From: Leptolyngbya sp. KIOST-1
Lineage (GTDB): Bacteria; Cyanobacteriota; Cyanobacteriia; Phormidesmidales; Phormidesmidaceae
Assembly: GCF_000763385.1 (NCBI RefSeq)
Contig: NZ_JQFA01000002.1
Location: 3,038,001-3,102,000 of the forward strand
Direction: 5' to 3'
DNA length: 64,000 bases
Shown here one piece after another: positions 56,092 through 63,705 of the stretch. Each line of letters starts with the position of its first letter. Position 1 is the first letter of the stretch. The translations under genes were made by a program, and so were the position numbers. The notes beneath the pieces were generated by a model. It did not search any database. It was not told the DNA's origin and saw nothing but the letters and a program-made list of their open reading frames with translations.

Positions 56092-57298
56092 TAGGGCAAA
56101 CGCATACTCGAGATGAGAATATTAAGACTCATTTCTAGGAAGTGAGTTATGTGTTCTGCCCAGCCCCTATCGCCGTTAATCGAGCATTTTCAGTCATTAG
56201 ACGACCCTCGCTGTAGCCACTTGGTTGAGCATCGATTGCTCGATATCATCGGGCTCACGCTTTGTGCGGTGATCTGTGGAGCCGATAGCTGGGTAGATAT
56301 TGCGGCCTATGGCCGTGCCAAAGAAGCTTGGCTGCGCGGTTTTCTGAGCCTACCCCACGGAATTCCCTCCCACGACACCATCGCCCGATTGTTTGCAGCC
56401 TTAGACTCCGCCGCCTTTCAGAGTTGCTTTGTCGCGTGGGTCAAGGCCGTCGCCCACCTCGGCTCAAGCGAACAGATAGCCATTGACGGCAAGACATTGC
56501 GCCACTCCTATGACCGAGGGGGCGGCAAGGGAGCCATCCATATGGTGAGTGCTTGGGCCAATGAGCAGCGGTTGGTACTAGCCCAGGTCAAGGTGGATGA
56601 GAAATCCAACGAGATCACTGCGATTCCAGAGCTTCTGAAGGTTCTGGACCTCCAGGGATGCCTAGTCACCATTGATGCCATGGGCACTCAAACCGCCATT
56701 GCTCACCAGATTATCGAAGGCCGTGGCGACTACATCTTGAGCCTTAAAGGCAATCAGGGCAACATTCACGAGGATGTCGAGCAGGTGTTTACCTGGGCGC
56801 GGCAGCAGGACTTTAAGGACATCTCCCACGAGTTTCATCAGACCATCACCCCTGGGCACGGGCGCATCGACATCCGCCGCCACTGGTTGCTCGATGGGGT
56901 CGAGCACCTCATCAACGCTGAGCGCTGGGTTGGCTTAAAACGCGTTGGCCTCGTGGAGGCTGAACGCCGTATCCTCGGTCAACCCCCGACCATTGAGCAG
57001 CGCTACTATCTCGTTAGTTTTGACGGCGATGTCCAACGCTTTGCCCAAGGGGTGCGCAGCCACTGGGGTATTGAAAACCAGCTCCACTGGGTGCTCGATG
57101 TCGCCTTCCACGAAGATGCCTCTCGAATTCGTAAAGACCACGCCCCCGCTAATCTGGCCGTCGTCCGTCACATCGCCCTCAATCTGCTGCGTCAGGACGC
57201 TTTTGCCAAAGGGGGTATCAAGGCTAAACGCTTGCAAGCAGGATGGGATAATGACTACCTAATTCGGCTACTCTCCTCCTGAGTATGCGTTTGCCCTA
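56092..57298 (+). mobile_element. Intact ISAs1-type insertion sequence
   Basis: 1207 bp bounded by perfect 18-bp inverted repeats TAGGGCAAACGCATACTC (56092-56109) and GAGTATGCGTTTGCCCTA (57281-57298). It is flanked by an exact 10-bp target duplication GGGATCTGGG (56082-56091 and 57299-57308). One transposase gene fills it (56149-57282). All parts are intact, implying recent movement. Confidence 0.95.
56149..57282 (+). CDS. ISAs1 family DDE transposase
   Basis: 377 aa. Family signatures include SPLIEHFQSLDDPRCSHLVEH and HRLLDIIGLTLCAVICGAD at the N-terminus, the first catalytic Asp in EQIAIDGKTLRHSYD, the second Asp in CLVTIDAMGTQTAIAHQII and RSHWGIENQLHWVLDVAFHEDASRIR near the C-terminus, which carries the Glu. 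The protein is full length without frameshift. Start MCSAQPLSPL with AGGAAGTGAGTT upstream. The stop codon sits on the right inverted repeat. Confidence 0.95.
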   Translation: MCSAQPLSPLIEHFQSLDDPRCSHLVEHRLLDIIGLTLCAVICGADSWVDIAAYGRAKEAWLRGFLSLPHGIPSHDTIARLFAALDSAAFQSCFVAWVKAVAHLGSSEQIAIDGKTLRHSYDRGGGKGAIHMVSAWANEQRLVLAQVKVDEKSNEITAIPELLKVLDLQGCLVTIDAMGTQTAIAHQIIEGRGDYILSLKGNQGNIHEDVEQVFTWARQQDFKDISHEFHQTITPGHGRIDIRRHWLLDGVEHLINAERWVGLKRVGLVEAERRILGQPPTIEQRYYLVSFDGDVQRFAQGVRSHWGIENQLHWVLDVAFHEDASRIRKDHAPANLAVVRHIALNLLRQDAFAKGGIKAKRLQAGWDNDYLIRLLSS

Positions 57299-57308
57299 GG
57301 GATCTGGG

Positions 57309-57853
57309 CATGCGGATGCAGATCCCAGGGTTCTGTCCTGGGATACCCCAAAATTCATGGTTAATTCCAAGAACCCTGGGATCTGGACACCCTGAACCGA
57401 TGCTCTAGGCAACCCGCAGGAGGTCGCGATCGCACCCCAGACCCACGGCAACCAGCCTCTCCGCCCAGTGGTTTGACCTGAGCATTACCCCAGGGCGATC
57501 GCAGCCCGCAGCACTATTCCCCAACGCTCTGCCGCGCTGGATTAACGCATAAATCACTACCGTCCAGGGTTCACCTCCTCTCCCCGCAGTCGCCGCCCTT
57601 GCAGCGACCGGAGGTGAACCGCTCAGCCCTAACCTAGGGCAAAAAGAGCCGTCACCACACAAATCGACTGCCAGCCTTGGCCACAACTGTGTTCAGGGCT
57701 ATCGTCTGAAGCGTTAGATTCAAGTAGCGTAGTCGAGTGACTACTACCGAGAATCTCCATTGGTCAGTGCCTTAAAAAGACAATTGGCATCGGCAGGCTG
57801 GAAAGAGCCTATCCCAGTGCCTTTGACAGGCTAGCAGCTAAGCAGAGTTCGTG
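57309..57853. other. Gap after the IS with a hairpin repeat
   Basis: 545 bp to the hypB 3' end. It holds the second 65-bp hairpin repeat (57320-57384) and an 11-bp inverted repeat GGTTCACCTCC/GGAGGTGAACC (57568-57578 and 57610-57620). A 93-codon frame (57405-57686) has no gene-like features. Confidence 0.45.
57320..57384. repeat. 65-bp hairpin repeat, copy 2
   Basis: Arms AGATCCCAGGGTTCT (57320-57334) and AGAACCCTGGGATCT (57370-57384), identical to copy 1. Without the IS the two copies would lie only 14 bp apart. Confidence 0.85.
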
Positions 57854-58558
57854 TCAATTTGAAAGTTGAAAATTGCCAGTATTTGCTATGAGTTGAACCC
57901 GGGCTTTGATCCAATCCAGCCAGGGCTGCAATCCCTCTCCGGTTTTAGCGGACACAGGCAGGATGGTCACGTCGGGGTTCATCTGCCGCACGTTGGCGGC
58001 GATCTGCTCGATGCTCACCTCCAGGTAGGGGGCCAGGTCGATCTTGGTGATCAGCAGGCAGTCCGCCTCCTGGAACATGATCGGGTACTTGAGGGGCTTG
58101 TCCTCCCCCTCGGTGACGCTCAGCAGGGCGACTTTGGCGTGTTCGCCCACCTCAAACTCGGCGGGGCACACCAGGTTGCCCACGTTTTCCACCAGCACCA
58201 GGTCGAGGGCCTTGGGATTGTGCTGATGCTCCAGGGTGTGGATGCCCCCGGCCACCATTTGGGCGTCCAGGTGGCACGATCGCCCGGTGTTGATGGCCAC
58301 CACCGGCACCCCGTACTGGCGCAGGCGATCGGCATCCAGTTCGGTGGTCATGTCGCCTTCGATGACGGCGATCGCCAGTTCGCCGTACAGCGCCGCCAGG
58401 GTTTTCTCCAGCAGCGCCGTCTTGCCCGCCCCCGGACTGCTCATCACGTTCAGACAGGTGATGCCCCAGCGATCGAAGTGGGCACGGTTGTGGTCGGCCC
58501 CCGCCTGGTTGGCGTGGAGCAGGTCAATGCCGAGGGCAGCGTCAAAGGTTTGGTGCAT
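57854..58558 (-). CDS. hypB: HypB-type nickel-delivery GTPase (GhaB-like)
   Basis: 234 aa. SIMIBI-class GTPase with P-loop [29 protein letters not shown], the G-domain metal site [11 protein letters not shown] (Cys-His), [13 protein letters not shown] and [10 protein letters not shown]. The N-terminus ([20 protein letters not shown]) lacks the His-rich store seen in some HypBs. Its best context is nickel insertion into the guanidine hydrolase encoded in the same operon: paralogues GhaA/GhaB are known to serve GdmH in Synechocystis, and no hydrogenase gene is in this window. A role in hydrogenase maturation cannot be excluded. Confidence 0.9.
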   Translation of the reverse strand: MHQTFDAALGIDLLHANQAGADHNRAHFDRWGITCLNVMSSPGAGKTALLEKTLAALYGELAIAVIEGDMTTELDADRLRQYGVPVVAINTGRSCHLDAQMVAGGIHTLEHQHNPKALDLVLVENVGNLVCPAEFEVGEHAKVALLSVTEGEDKPLKYPIMFQEADCLLITKIDLAPYLEVSIEQIAANVRQMNPDVTILPVSAKTGEGLQPWLDWIKARVQLIANTGNFQLSN

Positions 58559-58566
58559 AGGAGGAG

Positions 58567-58603
58567 TTTAGATTTTGGATTGGGGATTTTGGATTTTAGA
58601 GCA
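58567..58603. repeat. AT-rich short repeat (ATTTTGGATT type)
   Basis: Consecutive GATTTTGGATT units upstream of hypB. Similar stretches occur near 54100-54125, 54195-54210 and 62640-62670. This resembles heptanucleotide short repeats of cyanobacteria. No function assigned. Confidence 0.55.
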
Positions 58604-58624
58604 AGGCTAGTACAAATAAACGAA

Positions 58625-59017
58625 CTAGCATCCTGGAATAATCTCTGACTCCAGGAAAGTCAAAAATTCTGTGAGGCCTCTGGGTATGGAGGTTTGAACA
58701 TTGTCTTCGGCATTGATATGGACATGGTGAGGGAAGTTAGGCAGGTTTGGAAAGTGAGGGACGTTGTCCCAACGCTTGCGGAGTGTTTTCTGAGTGCTAT
58801 CCATCCATTGGTAGCGATAGCGATCTGGCTGGGGTTGGTCTTCGATGATGACGAAGTATTCTGCGATTTCAAGAAAATCAGCGTTTGTTAGTGTGACCCG
58901 AGTCCGAAAGTAACCTCTGTCTTGTAAATCTCTTTCCTCAACGATTGAGAAAGACTCAACGATAGGGCTGGCAATTAATTTGGTTTTGATCTCGTTAAGA
59001 TACTGCTGAGCATCCAT
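58625..59017 (-). CDS. TumE-like toxin (DUF6516 family)
   Basis: 130 aa. Sequence parts FRTRVTLTNADFLEIAEYFVI, RYRYQWMDSTQKTLRKRWDNVPHF and NFPHHVHINAEDN, with the closing EFLTFLESEI, fit the TumE/DUF6516 toxin family. The start ATG (59017) overlaps the stop of the upstream partner by 1 nt (TAATG), as in coupled toxin-antitoxin genes. It lies between hypA and hypB homologues. The toxic target (probably RNA) is not established for this protein. Confidence 0.75.
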   Translation of the reverse strand: MDAQQYLNEIKTKLIASPIVESFSIVEERDLQDRGYFRTRVTLTNADFLEIAEYFVIIEDQPQPDRYRYQWMDSTQKTLRKRWDNVPHFPNLPNFPHHVHINAEDNVQTSIPRGLTEFLTFLESEIIPGC

Positions 59018-59340
59018 TAGCTACCGATGGATTGCAAGACGCCGAGTCGAGTTTGAACGGATTGCCACATATCGTAAAAGGCGCTCCACTCAAGGAAATC
59101 CATGCTGTCGCCTAGCTCTCCGGCGTTGAACTGTTGGTAAAAGGTGTCTGAGGACATCTGATACTGGGTTTCGTAGACTTGGAGCTTAGCCTGTAGGTCT
59201 GAGGCCTGTTGTAGAGCTTGGCCATGCTCTAACTCGATAATTTTGGCGAGGGAGCGCTCCATGAGATCGCTGTGGTAGCCCCTTTGATAGAGGGCATTGA
59301 GCACCTGTAACTGATCTAAGAAGCGATTTTGAGAGGTCAT
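59017..59340 (-). CDS. Antitoxin-like partner of the TumE-type protein
   Basis: 107 aa, MTSQNRFLDQLQVLNALYQR at the start. It is helical, with a coiled-coil stretch (ELEHGQALQQASDLQAKLQVYETQYQMSSDTFYQQFNAGELGD). Very similar small proteins, in the same order before DUF6516 genes, are common in cyanobacteria; I believe they are the antitoxins, though this is by context. No DNA-binding motif is obvious. Start ATG at 59340, 46 bp after hypA. Confidence 0.65.
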   Translation of the reverse strand: MTSQNRFLDQLQVLNALYQRGYHSDLMERSLAKIIELEHGQALQQASDLQAKLQVYETQYQMSSDTFYQQFNAGELGDSMDFLEWSAFYDMWQSVQTRLGVLQSIGS

Positions 59341-59386
59341 GGTTGGTGGCCTATTGCCTTTATCTAAATCTCAGTTTATCTCAGGC

Positions 59387-59761
59387 CTAAAGGAGAGACG
59401 TTGAGCTGGTCGCCTCCGCATACTCTACCCGATCGATCTTCAGCTCCCGCCCGGAGCGGATGTCGCCCATAGGCGACTTGCAGGTGGGGCAGGCGTATTG
59501 CAGACCGATTTCGGGCTGATACTCGCTCTGGCAGTCGTGGCAGTAGGCAATCAGCGGCGTTTCGTTAATCGCCAGTTCGGCCCCGTCGAGGAAGGTGCCT
59601 TTGGTCTGCACCTCAAAGGCGAATTGCAGACTTACCGGTTCTACGCAGGTGAACTTGCCCACGGTGAGGTGGACTTTGGCGATCGCAGGCTTTCCTGGCT
59701 GTGCCTCCCACCAGTCACGCACCGTGAGAATCAGTGCCTTAGTCATGTCGGTTTCGTGCAT
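59387..59761 (-). CDS. hypA: HypA-type nickel chaperone (GhaA-like)
   Basis: 124 aa. The N-terminal MHETDMTKAL supplies the nickel-binding Met-His-Glu, and the zinc ribbon is CHDC (YCHDCQSEY) plus CPTC (YACPTCKSP), fully conserved. It should bind nickel and pass it to the GTPase HypB and then to an apo-enzyme. The gene is in the gdmH operon, so the likely client is the guanidine hydrolase (as GhaA in Synechocystis). Confidence 0.92.
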   Translation of the reverse strand: MHETDMTKALILTVRDWWEAQPGKPAIAKVHLTVGKFTCVEPVSLQFAFEVQTKGTFLDGAELAINETPLIAYCHDCQSEYQPEIGLQYACPTCKSPMGDIRSGRELKIDRVEYAEATSSTSLL

Positions 59762-59842
59762 AACAGGGAACGAAAGAATGGTGCACTGGAATTGCTATAC
59801 AACCTTGTTATTGTGTGGCCATATTTTCTATGGGTCGGCGAA

Positions 59843-60100
59843 TCAAAGACCTTCCTCGGCCAATAGTTGGCCTTGAACCCGCTCATATTCATCCTCCAGC
59901 AGCCATTCCTTTGCTGCTTCATAACTGGAGTGAGAAACTATCAGCTTATAATCCGCTCCAGGATTAAAAATTCGGCAAGTCCCGTCTCGATCGCCGATTA
60001 ACATCAGAACTTTGGGCGGAAACAGAACCAGATCTACCCACAGCTCCAAAAATTGCCAAGTTTTAGCTTGTTCTGCGAGGCCCGGTTCTTGGAATAACAT
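59843..60100 (-). CDS. Hypothetical 85-aa protein in the guanidine operon
   Basis: 85 aa. Begins MLFQEPGLAEQAKTWQFLEL, with LFPPKVLMLIGDRDGTCRIFNPG and an acidic end YEAAKEWLLEDEYERVQGQL. It starts 8 nt after the gdmH stop, with GGAG inside the gdmH end serving as ribosome site, so it is surely cotranscribed. No family known to me. A nickel-related or regulatory role can only be guessed. Confidence 0.65.
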   Translation of the reverse strand: MLFQEPGLAEQAKTWQFLELWVDLVLFPPKVLMLIGDRDGTCRIFNPGADYKLIVSHSSYEAAKEWLLEDEYERVQGQLLAEEGL

Positions 60101-60108
60101 CGTATGCC

Positions 60109-61302
60109 CTACTCCCAGGGCTGATCCACGTTCATGTTGGCTTCTTCGTGGATGTAGCTGGGTTTCTCCCGACGGGGCAGCTGGCCCGACACCACCAGGT
60201 GGGCCATAGTGTCGCAGATGACGCGGGTGGCCATCAGCGCCGTCATGTCGCTGATGTCGTAGGGAGGAGAGACTTCCACCACTTCAATGCCGCAGACGGT
60301 GGTTTCCTGCACGATGCGCTTGAGCAGGTAGAGGGCCTCGCGGGGCAGCAGACCGCCGGGTTCGGGCCAGCCGGTGCCGGGCACAAAGCCCGCGTCGATG
60401 CAGTCGATGTCGAAACTGATCCAGACGCAGTCGGTACCGTCGGTGGCCCGCTGAATCGCAAAGTCGGCAGCGGCATCGAGGCCCATCTCGGTGATGTCGG
60501 TGACCGTGAGAATGTTGGTAGCCCGTTCGCGGCAGACCTTCACCCCCTGGCGGGGTACCTGCCAGCCGCCGATGCCGAGCTGCACCAGGTTCTTGGCCGG
60601 GGCGTTGGCCATGTTGGTGGCGTGGAACCAGGGGCAGGTGTGCATGCGCTCGTCCAGGTCGGTCTCCTGGGTATCGACGTGGCGATCGAAGTGGATGATG
60701 CCGACTTTTTTGTCGCCCAGGTGGCGGCAAATGCCCCGCACCGTGGGGAAGCCGATGGAATGGTCGCCGCCCAGCAAGATCGGGAACGCGCCGGAGGCAA
60801 ACACGTGGGCCACGCCCTTAGAAATCTGGTCGAAGGACTTTTCGTTGTTGGCCGGAATGGTAAACACATCGCCCACATCGCAGAGGGTGATGTTCTCCCG
60901 CAGGTCTACCCCCAGCTCAAAGTTGTAGGGGGTATAGAGGGCGGAGATGCGGCGAATGCCCTGGGGGCCAAAGCGGGTACCAGGGCGGTAGGTGGTGCCC
61001 GAGTCGTGGGGAATGCCGACGATCGCCACGTCAAACTCGCCCACCCGGCGCACGTCCTCCAAATACGGCGCTTTGAGGAAGGTGTTGATGCCCGCGTAGT
61101 GGGGCAGCTCGCCTCGGGAGAAGGTGGGGATGGTGCGATCGCGAATGCTAGCCGCCGCCTCCAGGCCGTACTCTAGCCCCTGGGAGACCTCCTGCTGCCA
61201 GCCGGTGAGGGGCAGGCGGGCCTCCATCTCCAGTGCCCGCTGGGCCTCGGAGGAACTGCCATTGGGGCTTTGAAATACGGGATCGTTTGGTGTGTCGGTC
61301 AT
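60109..61302 (-). CDS. gdmH: Ni-dependent guanidine hydrolase (GdmH type, arginase/agmatinase fold)
   Basis: 397 aa, ureohydrolase superfamily. Metal ligands: His181 (LGGDHSIGF), Asp206, His208 and Asp210 (HFDRHVDTQ), Asp298 and Asp300 (SFDIDCIDAG). The sequence FVPGTGWPEPGG has a Trp (312) where agmatinases commonly have a small residue; I recall this as typical of guanidine hydrolases such as Synechocystis Sll1077. It would split guanidine into urea and ammonia. Support comes from the ykkC riboswitch upstream and HypA/HypB nickel chaperones downstream. Older annotation would be agmatinase SpeB. N-terminal 75 residues are the family-specific extension. Confidence 0.92.
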   Translation of the reverse strand: MTDTPNDPVFQSPNGSSSEAQRALEMEARLPLTGWQQEVSQGLEYGLEAAASIRDRTIPTFSRGELPHYAGINTFLKAPYLEDVRRVGEFDVAIVGIPHDSGTTYRPGTRFGPQGIRRISALYTPYNFELGVDLRENITLCDVGDVFTIPANNEKSFDQISKGVAHVFASGAFPILLGGDHSIGFPTVRGICRHLGDKKVGIIHFDRHVDTQETDLDERMHTCPWFHATNMANAPAKNLVQLGIGGWQVPRQGVKVCRERATNILTVTDITEMGLDAAADFAIQRATDGTDCVWISFDIDCIDAGFVPGTGWPEPGGLLPREALYLLKRIVQETTVCGIEVVEVSPPYDISDMTALMATRVICDTMAHLVVSGQLPRREKPSYIHEEANMNVDQPWE

Positions 61303-61366
61303 GGGAAAGCCTCACAGGGTTGCACGGAGCTGAGTCAATCAAATTGCAGGCTTTGAGGAATGAGCT

Positions 61367-61428
61367 AAAAAGCCCAGGAGATTTTAAGAAGCTAAATCTC
61401 ACAGCTCCTCATGTTCTCCCGGGCTTTT
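61367..61428 (-). terminator. Riboswitch-controlled intrinsic terminator
   Basis: On the minus strand, AAAAGCCCGGGAG (61428-61416) can pair with CTCCTGGGCTTTTT (61380-61367), giving about 13 pairs with one G-U, followed by a T-run. The left arm is the conserved 3' part of the aptamer, so aptamer folding with guanidine would prevent the terminator. A smaller stem GAGATTT/AAATCTC lies within the loop. Confidence 0.85.
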
Positions 61429-61523
61429 ATCCCGCCGTGTAGTTAGTAACTTTAGAAATCACCAACCCGCCTCTCTCGGACCAGCCATTTAGCGCGTCAG
61501 CCAAACCGGAACCCTAGAGGCTT
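61400..61523 (-). promoter_or_regulatory. Guanidine-I (ykkC) riboswitch aptamer
   Basis: The leader of gdmH on the minus strand has, in order, CTAGGGTTCCGG (61517-61506), CTGGTCCGAGAGA, then ACGGCGGGATAAAAGCCCGGGAGA-like core ending at 61415. These blocks are the invariant core of the guanidine-I class. P1 pairing of AGCCTC with GAGGAGCT is plausible with a bulge. It should switch the operon on when guanidine binds. The aptamer limits are approximate. Confidence 0.93.
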
Positions 61524-61529
61524 ATTTTA
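61524..61529 (-). promoter_or_regulatory. Probable -10 box of the gdmH operon
   Basis: TAAAAT at 61529-61524 on the minus strand lies about 7 nt before the first base of the riboswitch P1 stem, giving a start site right at the aptamer. A -35 of TTAGAG at 17 nt spacing is weak. Confidence 0.45.
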
Positions 61530-61570
61530 AGTCTTGCATGCAGATACTCTAAGCCCAGAACCGCCGGGGG

Positions 61571-62434
61571 TCAAGACTGGGATGCCACGGCGTCCTGGGT
61601 AGCGTCTGAGGGCGCAGCAGAGCCCTGGCGGGGGCGAAACAGGTGGGTGTGGTCGGGGTTGTAGAGGCGCGACCTGACCTTCTGCCCCCGAAGCGCCGGG
61701 CTGATCACGTAGAGCGTGGTGCGTATCAGGTCCTTTTCCCGCGTGACCTTAGCCATCTCCGAGAGCGGCACTACTACGATCTGCTCGTCGGGCCAGCCGA
61801 TGCGAAAGCAGATCGCCACCGGGGTATCGGGCTCGTAGTGCTGGAGCAACTGCGCCTGGGATTCCTCCACATGGCGAGCACTGAGGTAGAGGCAGAGGCT
61901 AGTTTTGTGGGCCGCCAGGGAGGCCAGGTTTTCCGCCTCGGGCACCTGGGTGCGCCCGCTGATGCGGGTGAGAATAATCGACTGGACCAGGCCCGGAATG
62001 GTCAGCTCGGCGTTGAGCTTGGCTGCCGCCGCCTGATAGGCGCTGATGCCCGGTACCACCTCAAAGGGCACCTCCGCCTCTACCAGGGCCTGTATCTGCT
62101 CGTGGATGGCGCTGTAGAGGCTGGGATCCCCTGATTGCAGGCGAACGACGGATTTTCCGGCCCGTACATGCTCCACCATCAGCGGCAGGATGCGCTCCAG
62201 AGTCATGGTGGCGGTACCAATGCGCTCAGCGTCGGGGCGGGTCCATTCCAGAATTTGCTGGGGTACCAGGGAGTTGGCGTAGAGAATCACATCCGCCTGG
62301 CTCAGCAGCCGCTGCGCCTTCACCGTCAGCAGTTCCGGGTCACCTGGCCCGGCCCCCACAATATAGACCGCTGGGGCCAGGGGACTGTTAGCGGGAAAAT
62401 CTTGGATTTTAGGCGAGGTCACAGGCTGAGCCAT
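61571..62434 (-). CDS. cobM: Precorrin-4 C11-methyltransferase CobM
   Basis: 287 aa. SAM-dependent methyltransferase of cobalamin ring synthesis, methylating C11 of (cobalt-)precorrin-4. Signatures: VYIVGAGPGDPELLTVKAQRLL, DVILYANSLVPQQIL, RLQSGDPSLYSAIHEQ, VVPGISAYQAAAAKLNAELT and LYLSARHVEE. Start ATG at 62434. Lies upstream of the guanidine operon on the same strand; no other cob genes in the window. Confidence 0.95.
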   Translation of the reverse strand: MAQPVTSPKIQDFPANSPLAPAVYIVGAGPGDPELLTVKAQRLLSQADVILYANSLVPQQILEWTRPDAERIGTATMTLERILPLMVEHVRAGKSVVRLQSGDPSLYSAIHEQIQALVEAEVPFEVVPGISAYQAAAAKLNAELTIPGLVQSIILTRISGRTQVPEAENLASLAAHKTSLCLYLSARHVEESQAQLLQHYEPDTPVAICFRIGWPDEQIVVVPLSEMAKVTREKDLIRTTLYVISPALRGQKVRSRLYNPDHTHLFRPRQGSAAPSDATQDAVASQS

Positions 62435-62567
62435 AGGGGATGGGCGAAGAATTTACACAAGCCCACTGATCATAGCCACTTTGTTTCAAGTATCTATGAA
62501 CTCCAGGTATTTCCCCGGAAATTCGCCGCCTGCCCAGGAGATGGGAGTGGTAGATGCACCCTGATTC

Positions 62568-62604
62568 AGACCCCTGAGGATAGCTAACTCAGGGGTCTTT
62601 TTTT
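62568..62604 (+). terminator. Orphan intrinsic terminator
   Basis: Perfect 11-bp arms AGACCCCTGAG (62568-62578) and CTCAGGGGTCT (62588-62598), followed by TTTTTTT. It points along the plus strand, but there is no plus-strand gene between 62435 and here. It must end a short transcript that starts within about 130 bp, or act as an attenuator for the MOSC gene. Confidence 0.85.
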
Positions 62605-62717
62605 GCAAAGGCGGTGAGGCGGTGGGGAGGAGCTAGAAAACAGATTTTGGAGTGCGGATTTTGGAGCTTGGCTGGTTAGGATAGGGGGGACACAGGTCTG
62701 CTGGGGCGCTGGACGGT

Positions 62718-63494
62718 ATGACGCCACATCTAGCTCGCATTGACATTTTTCCGGTCAAGTCGCTGGATGGGGTTTCGGTGTCCCAGGCCACGGTGCTGGG
62801 CAGTGGAGCGCTGAGGGGCGATCGCACCTACGCCCTCTTCGACCGCCAAAACCGGTTTGTCAACGCCAAGCGCACCGCCGCTATTCAACGGCTGCGATCG
62901 ACGTTCTCGGAGGCTGGCGAATCCATCACCCTGGCCATCGCGGGCGATCGCCCCACCGCCACCTTTCACCTACACCAGCAGCGACCCGCCCTAGAAGCCT
63001 GGTTCAGCGACTACTTTCAGCAACCCGTCACCCTGCAAGAAAACCGCGACCTGGGCTTTCCCGACGATACCCACGCCGCTGGCCCCACGGTGATCAGCAC
63101 CGCCACCCTCCAAACCGTGGCTGATTGGTATGGCCTGAGCCTGGAGGAAACCCGCCGCCGCTTCCGCACCAACCTGGAGATCGACGGCGTCCCCGCCTTC
63201 TGGGAAGATCAGCTCTTTAGCGCCAATGGCACCTCTGTTCGCTTCACCATTGGCGATGTGGTGCTAGAGGGCATCAACCCCTGCCAGCGCTGCGTTGTCC
63301 CCACCCGCGACAGCGACACCGGCACCGCCACCGCCAGCTTTCAAAAGACCTTCGCCCAGCAGCGCGCCGCCACCCTGCCCGCCTGGGCCCCGCCCAAGCG
63401 GTTCAACCATTTCTACAAGCTGGCGGTCAACACCAACATCGTGGGCCAGGGCGGGCAAATCCTCAAACTCGGCGATAGTGTTAGCCTGCTCTAA
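62718..63494 (+). CDS. MOSC domain protein (mARC/YcbX type)
   Basis: 258 aa. N-terminal MOSC beta-barrel domain (IDIFPVKSLDGVSVSQATVLGSGALRGDRTYALFD) and C-terminal MOSC domain with FRTNLEIDGVPAFWEDQ and the Cys motif GINPCQRCVVPTRD, whose Cys binds molybdenum cofactor in mARC-like enzymes. Likely reduces N-hydroxylated compounds, needing an electron donor. Here the usual ferredoxin domain is absent. Start ATG at 62718, downstream of the orphan terminator. Confidence 0.9.
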   Translation: MTPHLARIDIFPVKSLDGVSVSQATVLGSGALRGDRTYALFDRQNRFVNAKRTAAIQRLRSTFSEAGESITLAIAGDRPTATFHLHQQRPALEAWFSDYFQQPVTLQENRDLGFPDDTHAAGPTVISTATLQTVADWYGLSLEETRRRFRTNLEIDGVPAFWEDQLFSANGTSVRFTIGDVVLEGINPCQRCVVPTRDSDTGTATASFQKTFAQQRAATLPAWAPPKRFNHFYKLAVNTNIVGQGGQILKLGDSVSLL

Positions 63495-63580
63495 CACAGG
63501 TCAAATCCATGCAAATGAGCGATCGCCCCACCGATCACCTACAAGCCGCGACCGATGCGAAGCGCGACCCGCCGCCTACA

Positions 63581-63660
63581 GATCAAACCTTCCGCGAGGT
63601 CCAGGGCGGCGGAACGCCCTGGTCGAGGGGGTCTGGGGACAATCGAAATGTCCCCAGCGG
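63581..63660 (-). repeat. Two-hairpin interspersed repeat, copy 2
   Basis: Reverse-strand copy of the element at 10854-10937. Plus-strand parts: GATCAAACCTTCCGCGAGG, hairpin CCAGGGC/GCCCTGG (63601-63622), GTCGAGGGGG, then hairpin CTGGGGACA/TGTCCCCAG (63633-63657). Located just before hemW. Confidence 0.8.
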
Positions 63661-63705
63661 CAGATCTGGCTCTGCCCCTAAGTCTCTCGCTGGGAGGCTC
63701 TGGCC

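Noticed and set aside
57405-57686. 93-codon minus frame beside the IS
   Set aside because: No family features, and it spans an inverted repeat.
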